Source: Hippophae tibetana (Eukaryota; Streptophyta; Magnoliopsida; Rosales; Elaeagnaceae). From it: a DNA stretch of 64,000 nt. How positions within the stretch are numbered: the first letter of the stretch is position 1; each line of letters opens with the position of its first letter. The notes under the pieces are model-generated. The model had not been told where the DNA came from and searched no databases. It saw only the letters and a program-made list of their open reading frames with translations. Shown piece after piece: positions 56,086-64,000 of this stretch. Where the stretch lies: NCBI GenBank assembly GCA_037013495.1, contig CM072806.1, forward strand, positions 23,894,001-23,958,000. The letters run 5' to 3'. Made by a program: the position numbers and the translations under genes.

Positions 56086-59000
56086 CAATTAATAGCATTT
56101 TTCAATATAAATTATAATAAATTTATTAATTATAATAGTAAAAGTCATATTATATTAAAATTAAGATTGCAATTACATTTGAAAGTTTATACACTAAAAC
56201 ATAATAAAACCTTACTAGTTAATTCTAATATTTACAATGATTATGAATAACCTCTGAATAAGAAGTTAATAATGTCAAAAAATATATAGCAAAAACTCTA
56301 ATGTCAACCAAAATTTCAAAATCCCCTGCTTCCATAACAACTTGGGAATGTACCTGCCTGCCCATTTCTAGTTTTGAATTTGCTTATGCTATGCTACTAT
56401 ACTGCTATGCTATGCTCATCACCTTCTTACTATCAAGGTCAAATAGTGAAAGATTAATGTGAAATTGTGACACCTATTACATAAACAAGATAAAGAATAA
56501 GGTTAAATAAATTAAGCTTTTATGCAAATTGAGGGTTCTAGTATATAACTCAAGTAACCTCATCACTAATACAATTATAGAGGTTTAAAGGTCATATATA
56601 AGAGAAAGGCATAAATGCCAATACATACATGTATAGCAGGATAAGATCATTTTATTAAATACCTTGAAAATTGTAAATTTATGTAGAAGGAAAGTAGTAC
56701 AATATACCATCGTCTGGTAGAAGCTCTTCTCTCAACTGAAATCCCTTGCTTCATATGTGAATAATTTCTATGATATCAGGAACATCTATGTAAACATTTG
56801 GATGGACATATGCAACAAAGAATAGGGTACTTGAATAAATGTAAAAAAAATGTAGAAATAAAACATTCAAAAGAACCCATAGAATCAAAGAATACCAAGT
56901 TTTTTCAGAACCCATCCTTCCTCCATCACAAACTTTCTCATGTGCAACACAAGGTAGCCAAGGAATGAATTTATGAAAATGGCCTCAAAGGAACCTACAT
57001 TAGGGAAGTAGAAAGTGCATGTCTTTCTATGCTTTCATAGTATAGGGGAAAATTGCAATCTAGAGGCGTAAATAGTTTCAATTAGTTACTTACTTTTCCA
57101 TCACTAATATACTATATAAAAAATGAGAAAGATAAATTTGCACCCATGGATAAGACCAAAACGGAAACATCATTTGAAAATGTTGATGCTTATAGAATAT
57201 TACTTAATAGCTGTTGTTTTAGCCTTTAATGCAGTGCTGTAAAAGTCATGTATCTCTTATAGTGATGAAAAGCTTGCAAGGCATGCTTCTAGAGGCACTC
57301 TTGGATGCAAAATATCATCACTTAATCTATAACCAATGTATGCTTAGTTAACTACCTTTTAGGTAGTTAAGTGTAATATCATTATATAGTTATGGAAACT
57401 TACACTTCCTTCCCTCCCGAGATTCTTTCTACTTTCAATTTTTGATATGTTTCAAGTTATTTGAACTCTCACATAAAAAATCATAAGAACATCAATTATG
57501 ATAAGAATGAACCAAAAGTAATATTAACCTAATAAGATAACCTTTATTAGTAGCTTTTTGAAGGGGGATATTTAAAGAAAGAATGTAGTCACGCCTTCTA
57601 CTATAAGCAACTTTTTTCGATGAACACAAAATACAATCTTCAATACCAAACTTGAAACATTATATAGGGTCTAATTCAGGTTTCTAGCATTATCACATTC
57701 AACTTGATCAAGAAAGTGTAAGAAGAACTCAAAGGCATGAAAATTAAAGTACAAATCAAACTTTCATATTAGGTAGGGAACGATATAAACGTATGATAAA
57801 TGGTAAGAGAAAGACACCCAATTCTAGGCATGGGAAAACATTGTTCCCTGGGTAATCATTCAAATGGTTCACACAATTGGATACATCTAAGCACAAGGTA
57901 GTCCATATTCTGTTAACCACTTCAGTTATGGAATGTAAAGCTAATCTTAGGCCAGGAAAGCTAGTTACTAGAGATACTAATATATATATATATATATATT
58001 AAAAAAATAATACTTCAATGATACCAGAACAAAATTGAAGGAATAGTTCATCATCAATAAATCAATCATTAAGACTAATGCTTAGACATGTAATAGTCAC
58101 CAAAGGAAACTTAGTAGCCTAATAAGACTCTCCACTTGAGGATAATTATTTTTTAATGAACTAGAAAATATGGCTACCAAGAACATAATCAAATAGATTA
58201 CAAGAAAATTCGTGTTACTGCTACATTGCTATTTACAAAACTATTCACTAAGTTTCTCAAGGATGATATTTATCAAGATTTTTATGCGAGTTTTCAAGAT
58301 TATGAAGCACTATGAAAAAAATTAATTTTGTACCAGATATCTAAATAGAAGATGTTGTTTTAACACTTGCATTGCAAATGAAATTCCCAATTTCAATTAT
58401 ATTATATACAAGTATTTAGGGATTGATGAGCATATATGAATAAAGAACTCGTTAGAATTCTTGATATCTATCTCTCAATTAAAAAATCCAGGATTTGATA
58501 TGTCTAAGAGAAGTAATTATTTATATATGTATTCTAAAATTACTTATAAACATCTATTGTACTCAAATATTTCCTATAAGGATATACCCAATTCACAAGC
58601 TTGCTTTATATAGCACTCAATTACTCGTGATAGTGATGCACTCTAAAGAACTAAAGGTTACCCTCGTACGTATCTTGAAAGGAAATCGAACATCTTTTGA
58701 TATATTGTTAATAACCAGATTTTTCTATGTGATACAACATTAATGGAGTGCAAAACATAGAAAGAACCTAACCTGATGGCTTATACTATTCACTAATTTT
58801 CTCCAGGATAATATTTATCAAGCTTTTTATGCGAGTTTTCAAAGATTATGAAGTAATTATATACTTATTTATAATACATTTAAACTATAAAGCCAAAAAT
58901 TATGGGTCAACTTCATTAGATGGAACCTTTAAATATAGAAAACTTCATGCAAAAGAAAAGAGTTCATAAGCTCCATATATGCACCTAATTCATGATGTAT

Positions 59001-60139
59001 CTCGAAGAATTCCAAACCATACCTACTATCTCATGGTTGAAAATTTAGGATGACTGGAAGAGATCACAACTTTGAACAAGTGAAGATGCATACCTTTCTG
59101 TTTTTGATATTTTACAATATGGATATAATAGAGTTAGAAAGCAAGTCAAAAGAGATCATCTAAAAAGGCAGACATAATTTTATGCTTATATTGAAAAATC
59201 TATATCATTAAGCATATAACTCAGAACAAAGAAGTGGTTCACACTCGAGTTTGAGTTAACTCAGAACTTGCACTATTAATATTAGAGAGGAAAGACCAAG
59301 AGAAATGGAAGAGAGTGAGTGAATTTTTTCATTAAAAAATAAGAGAAAATATAAACTTATAACAAAGGTCATCAGGGAGCCATTTTTAGCTAAATATACA
59401 CTTGTTGTTGGAGTAGCAGCATTCACATGATTATTTCCCTGAATAACAGAATTGTAAAAGATAAGAAAACCAAATGTAGAAATTAAATAGAAACCAATTT
59501 AAGAAAAATGTATTACTTTCACAACTTGAACAATATATTTTCTAGATAGTAAACCATGTCCTAGCTTCATTCTACCATCAAATAAACAAAATCATCAAAG
59601 AGATGGTATCAAGATAACCTTGTGAACTCATCCATGACTTTTAACATGAATTGCAAAACTCAAAGGTAGAAGTGAATGATAAATAATCAAGTAAAGCAGA
59701 GAAAAGTAGTGGAAGACGAGACGTAGAGACAAGGATGACAAGACGGAAAAGACAAGTGTGGCAAGACATAGAGATGAGGATGGCGAGACATAGAGACAAG
59801 GATGACAAAGCAAGTAGAATGGCAGAGAGGGTGAATTAATCTAATCTTAGCAACACATTTATATATCCTGCATGAAAACCCTAAAAAATTCAACATGAGG
59901 ATCAGGGAGAAAAGAAAAAAAAAAGAGGGAAAGAGAAAAAAAAGAAAGGGAAAAAGAGAAAAAGAAATGAAAAAAGAGAAAACAATTAGGGGTGTAATGT
60001 AAAAGAGAGAAAATACATGTAAAAGAAAGAAAAATTTGATTTTCCTTTTAAAAAGACTAGGAACTCTATTATTTTAATTAGATCACTGTCATTTAATAAT
60101 GGTGACTATATAAGTTTGTTTATATTTAAATATTTTTTG
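56086..60139. other. Interior of the second CACTA
   Basis: No gene I can name. On the minus strand near 56890-57000 a stretch of about 35 codons is open with even composition (FEAIFINSFLGYLVLHMRK), which could be an exon of a captured or decayed gene. An (AT)n run is at 57978-57999 and a purine-rich repeat at 59700-59960. Confidence 0.35.
59700..59830. repeat. Purine-rich minisatellite
   Basis: Four to five imperfect units of about 28 bp around gagacatagagacaaggatgac. The minus-strand ORFs over it (CHPCLYVSP-type) are only translations of the repeat. Confidence 0.6.
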
Positions 60140-60297
60140 TAGTTTAACTTATGGTCACAGTTACTGATAACAACCGAGGTTATATGTATACACTATAGCC
60201 TTTGTTTTTATTAGATCATGACCAAAAACCTATGGCCTTAGTTTTTAAAAAGACCAAGGTTAAATTTCCCAGACTAAAGATTATTATTTTAGTAGTG

Positions 60298-60912
60298 GTT
60301 GGAATAAGACTTGATCTTGTTGTGGGATGTTTTTTGTTTTAAGCATTTTGAGATATGATACTTTTCCTAGTTCATTTAAGTCTTGTAACACACAAACACT
60401 AGGAGTTTAAAGGGTTATATATACTCTTCTAACACCTCTTGGAATTCACCCCAACCATCCTATCCTTAGAGTGACTCATGTGTTGCATTAGAGAGAAACA
60501 TGTAGCCTTTGTAAGTCATTCCCTCTCTAGATAATTGATCAAACTTTGAATTGTAATTGAAGTTCTTGCTTTCTTGGGCCCACACACCTAGTGCTATTAC
60601 CTGGAAATACTTTGGAAGGCCTTTCAATATACCTTACATGCATATTAACATGAGTTCATAGCTTGTATGTTCTGCTATGATTGAAATAAATTTTTTGAAT
60701 TCTTTGGCATCAAGGTTTGATTTTTACAAATCAAAATCAAAAAGTAGTATTAGAGTCGACTTGTTTTTAATATTTGTAAAATTAATTCTCTATCATTGCT
60801 CAATCTATTCAATTTGAGAAATTGTGTATATTTCTTGGGTACTAGCCTAGGTTACTATGTTATTATATTGTTTTCTTGGTTTAATAATTTTGTTATTAAA
60901 TTTTTTTCTAGA
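60298..60912 (+). repeat. Possible old copia LTR end
   Basis: The stretch runs up to aagtagtattagagtcgac at 60740-60758, which resembles a decayed AGTGGTATCAGAGC primer site. 60420-60700 (ttatatatactcttctaacacc, then ttccctctct) reads like an R-U5 region. Evidence is weak and no partner LTR is in the window. Confidence 0.3.
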
Positions 60913-61274
60913 TGTTGGTTATATGAATTTTGGATCATAATTGGATCCAGAAACGTTCAAGAAACCATATGAACACAAATATAAAAATAGTGGAAGCAAA
61001 AATGGATTGAAAACATACCTCTTCCCATTGATCAAATTTCACCTATTTTCAAGAATTCCAATGGATTTTGTGGTTTAATGCTCAGACTATTTCCCATACT
61101 TACTCTATGTTTGATGGTGTATGTTGATGATAATCAATGAGTAGTGAGAGGACTTGATGTTTTTATAAAGGTTTTCCCATCAAGAACCTCATATGATTTC
61201 ATAACCAATGTACGGTTACGAAATCGAATTGTTACCATCGTAACATGCTTAATGTTGCACCATAAAAAATGTTA
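60913..61274 (-). repeat. 3' LTR of copia element E
   Basis: On the minus strand starts TGTAACATTTTTTATGG at 61274 right after the purine run CCAAGTGGGAGAA (61275-61287), and ends near 60913 (TG on the plus strand). TG...CA ends fit; length about 360 bp. Confidence 0.6.
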
Positions 61275-61287
61275 CATTCTCCCACTT

Positions 61288-62999
61288 GGTACAAACGTTA
61301 AGCTAAATTCTCTTTGAGTGACAAAATACATGAATCATGGCAATAAGTCTTCTAAGAGTAAGTATTATCTTCCATGTATTACAATGTATTTAGTTTCTCA
61401 AGTATTATACTTTATGTGGTAAAGAAACTTAATGAATAAATCTTATATTTATTTTTGATCCAATAAAATTTATATTTTCTCAATAAATTAAGGTGCACAT
61501 GAATATGATAAAATATCACAATATATAAGAGTTTCATTAATAAATTGTATATATATACATTTACAAAGTGGAACCAATTCCCATTTTCTCTACATGGTCC
61601 TTAAATTTCAGTGGTGGCATGCCTTTAGTCAAATGATCAGCAATCATCAACTCAGTGCTAACGTGCTTAATGACCACTTTTTTTTTCCTTAACACGTTTT
61701 CTTATGACCAAGTATTTAATGTTGATGTGCTTACTATGACTACCACTCTTGTTATTCTTAACCATAAATACATCAACTGATTTGTCACAGTACAATCTTA
61801 ATGGCCTAGAAATAGAGTCAACTACTCTAAGTATGGAAATGAAACTCTTCAACCATACATCATGTGATGTGGCCTTAAAACATGACATGAACTTCGCCTC
61901 CATAGTGGAAGTAGCAGTCAAGGGCTGCTTTGCACTCCTTCAAGACACGGCTTCATCGACAAGCATGAAAATGCAACCAGATGTTGATTTGCATGAATCA
62001 ATATAGCTAGCGAAGTCCCCATTGGAGTAGCCAATTACTTCCATATTGTCAGTTCGTCTATACATGAGCATATAGTCCTTGGTTCCTTGAAGGTACCTCA
62101 TCACTTTCTTTGCAGCTTTCCAATGGTCAATACATGGGTTACTCTGATATCTCCCTAGCATCTCAACAACAAATGCAATGTCACGTCTAGTGAAGAATTG
62201 AGCATACATTGGGCTTCCAATGGATAAAGCATATGTAATGGTTTTCATCTATTCCCACTCGAGCTTATTTTTAGGGCATTACTTTAGGCTAAATCTATCA
62301 CCTTTCACAATGGATGCAATACTTGGTGAACAATCTTTCATCCAAAATCTATGTAAAAATTTATCGATATAGGTTTCATGAGATAAACCTAAGATGCCTC
62401 GAAGTTTGTCTCTATAGATCTTAATTCCAATGACATCTGATGCCTCACCCATATCCTTCATATCAAAAATTTTAGAAAGGAATTGTTTTACCTCATGTAA
62501 CAAACCCTTATCATTGGCTACAAGCAAAATATCATCCATATATAACACTAAAAAATTCTTACTCCCACTAACCTTCTGGTATATACATTGATCTATGATG
62601 TTCTCTTGAAAACCAAATGAAGTGATGACATTATGGAATTTCAAATACCATTGACGAGAAGCTTGTTTTAATCCATATATGGATTTATTAAGCTTACAAA
62701 CTAAATGCTCACCATCACTAGAGGAGAATCCTTCAGGTTGTTTCATATAATCCTATTCCTCTAGGTTACCATTAAGGAAAGCCATTTTCACATCCATTTG
62801 ATGAAAATCCAAATCAAAATGGGAAACCAATTTCATGATCACACAAAGTGAATCTTTCTTAGATACATGAGAGAATGTCTCTGTGTATTTGATTCCCTTC
62901 CTTTGAGTGAATCCTTTGGCAATGAGTCTTGCCTTATGTATCTCAATGTTTCCTTGTGAGTCTTTCTTTGTTTTGAAGACCTATTTACATCCAATGGCT
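61288..62999 (-). pseudogene. Copia E pol: RT and RNase H, decayed
   Basis: Minus-strand. RT part 62279-62746: KQPEGFSSSDGEHLVCKLNKSIYGLKQASRQWYLKF, LVLYMDDILLVAND (about 62515-62555) with the YxDD box, and FDMKDMGEASDVIGIKIYRD. RNase H connection 61940-62248 with GRYQSNPCIDHWKAAKKVMRYLQGTKDY and YSNGDFASYIDSCKSTSGCIF. RNase H end 61667-61921 with EAKFMSCFKATSHDVWLK and NKSGSHSKHINIKY. Split by stops and at least one frameshift, but each part is long. Right of 62750 the RT start (MDVKMAFLNGNLE-like) is visible. The element is cut at 63009 by the LTR family 1 copy and would continue beyond the window. Confidence 0.85.
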
Positions 63000-63510
63000 T
63001 TCACACTATTGATGAGTGCTCAAAAAGCACTAAAATAACCATGATTTTATGCACATTAATTAATTAAAAATATATATATTTATATGTTTTATCATATATT
63101 TATATAAATTTGTCTTTTTCGGAATCACGGGTATTTTTATTGTTTTTCAGTTATTTTGGCTTAAAAACGCAACTTAAAAACTCAAAGAGGAATACTGGAA
63201 GCAATACATCACAAATATATTAATAAATAAATGGGGAAAGGTCAACAAATATGGAAAAATTGGACAAAATGGGTCAAAAAAGACAAAAATGTCAGAAAGG
63301 AGAAAATCGCGCCGCCGCGCCGCCCGGCCGCCGCGCCCCAGCGCCCAGCTCCGCCCTAAGCTACGCACGGAACTGTTCATCCACGCGCACTGTTCATCTG
63401 CGCGCACTTTTCATCCGCGGCACTGTGCAGCCTCGGCTCTGTTCATCCCCGGTACTGTGCAGCTGCGGTACTGTTCATACCCGGTACTGTGCAGCCACCC
63501 CCCGTCATGC

Positions 63511-63531
63511 TGACGTCATCAAATGACGTCA
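63511..63531. promoter_or_regulatory. Paired TGACGTCA motifs in LTR copy 3
   Basis: TGACGTCA at 63511-63518 and 63524-63531, 70 bp before the TATA box. This is the same arrangement as in the solo LTR. Confidence 0.5.
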
Positions 63532-63600
63532 GCAATCACTAATCCACGTTTTTACATTTTTTTAACATTTTTTTCTCTACTTTTTCTCTCCATCCTCACC

Positions 63601-63608
63601 TATAAATA
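63601..63608 (+). promoter_or_regulatory. TATA box of LTR copy 3
   Basis: TATAAATA followed by CCCCCCCTTCCCTTCAC, conserved between copies. Confidence 0.7.
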
Positions 63609-64000
63609 CCCCCCCTTCCCTTCACTTCAAATCACACCTTCAAAACCTCCAAATACATTCTTTTCTCTCTTTCTTTCTCTCTTTTCTTAGATTTTTAGTT
63701 TTTCTTATGTTTTCTTAGTTTTTAGCTTTTCTTAGTTAATTTCTCTTAGATTTAGAGTTCTTCCCTTTTTGGGAAGAACTAGTTATGTTTTTGTAATATT
63801 TTAGCTCTTTGATTCAATAAATGGGAGTGCAAATTCCGCTTGGAGTTTTTCCAGCAACGGGAATAGCGTCGAAGTTCTGTAAGGATTTTATTTTTTTTAC
63901 AGTTATTTTTATGCTTTATTCTTACATGTTATATTTAATTTGTCTGTGATTAAATTTAACTGTGCTGGCTATTTAGTAAACATGATGTAATAATAACGTT

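Larger units (their letters stand above)
55570..60297. mobile_element. Second CACTA family, 4.7 kb, no transposase recognised
   Basis: Starts CACTACTAAAATATTG and ends TATTTTAGTAGTG, with GTT at 55567-55569 and 60298-60300 as a perfect 3-bp duplication. The subterminal repeats are quite different from the first family. No transposase domain was recognised in the 4 kb between. Confidence 0.85.
63010..64000 (+). repeat. LTR family 1, copy 3, partial at the window edge
   Basis: Starts TGATGAGTGCTCAAAAAGCAC inside copia E and matches the reverse complement of the solo LTR as far as the window goes, about half of its length. The base composition and the order of TGACGTCA pair, TATA box and aaattccgcttggag are the same. 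The expected target site is ACTAT at 63005-63009; whether it is a solo LTR or the 5' LTR of a full element cannot be seen. Confidence 0.9.

Noticed and set aside
59628..59896. ORFs with CHPCLYVSP-like repeats
   Set aside because: They are translations of a purine-rich minisatellite.
63174..63526. ORFs of 74-91 codons at the right edge
   Set aside because: Same GC-rich LTR block as above, read in several frames.

Overview
The window looks like intergenic DNA of a repeat-rich eudicot nuclear genome. The evidence is overall AT-rich sequence, Ty1/copia and Ty3 retrotransposons with plant-type primer sites (tRNA-Asp-like and tRNA-iMet-like), En/Spm (CACTA) transposons with plant-specific accessory domains, and a decayed plant pararetrovirus. 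I cannot name the species; a legume is possible but not shown. I found no convincing intact host gene, tRNA or rRNA. Almost everything recognisable is mobile DNA, inserted in layers.

Layout from left to right. 1-4991: the 5' half of a minus-strand Ty3-type element (LTR, tRNA-Asp-like primer site, structured leader, and two gag reading frames one after the other). 4992-6780: sparse sequence with one doubtful LRR-like scrap. 6781-17960: a degenerate 300-390 bp repeat family of unknown origin. It has been interrupted by (a) a copia-like element (7082-15460) that keeps gag but no pol, which itself carries a Caulimoviridae remnant (about 8150-11400) and, inside its 3' LTR, a solo LTR with a perfect 5-bp target duplication (13145-15013); and (b) a 912-bp CACTA derivative with a perfect 3-bp duplication (15793-16704). 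19290-20580: an old LTR remnant. 21659-23500: the 3' end of a Sirevirus-like copia. 24186-26004: a copia scrap beside a CACTA remnant.

26807-44445 is an old plus-strand copia element (A). It received a younger copia (B, 27243-32528, perfect CTAAT duplication) in its gag, and a fused pair made of a truncated chromovirus (33046-37163) and a truncated minus-strand copia (C, 37164-41267). 45147-54252 is a complete-length 9.1-kb CACTA element with a broken TNP2-type transposase, a second TNPA-like gene, a Ulp1-type protease domain that keeps all four catalytic residues, and a 42-bp subterminal repeat array. 55570-60297 is a second CACTA family with no recognisable transposase. 60913-63009 is a minus-strand copia cut by a third copy of the Ty3-type LTR, which runs off the right edge.

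How the parts relate. The autonomous CACTA element at 45147-54252 shares its ends with the 912-bp element and with the 24.6-26.0 kb remnant, so it is a plausible source of transposase for them. The three copies of the 1.9-kb Ty3-type LTR share a promoter with paired TGACGTCA palindromes upstream of TATAAATA and a GC-rich minisatellite that varies between copies. Most stop codons in the retrotransposon frames fit C-to-T change at sense codons, as expected from long-term cytosine methylation. The least ordinary signals are the tandem leader hairpins with compensatory base changes (2581-2700), the doubled gag, the pararetroviral transactivator-like frame, and the hairpin/G-box subterminal repeats.
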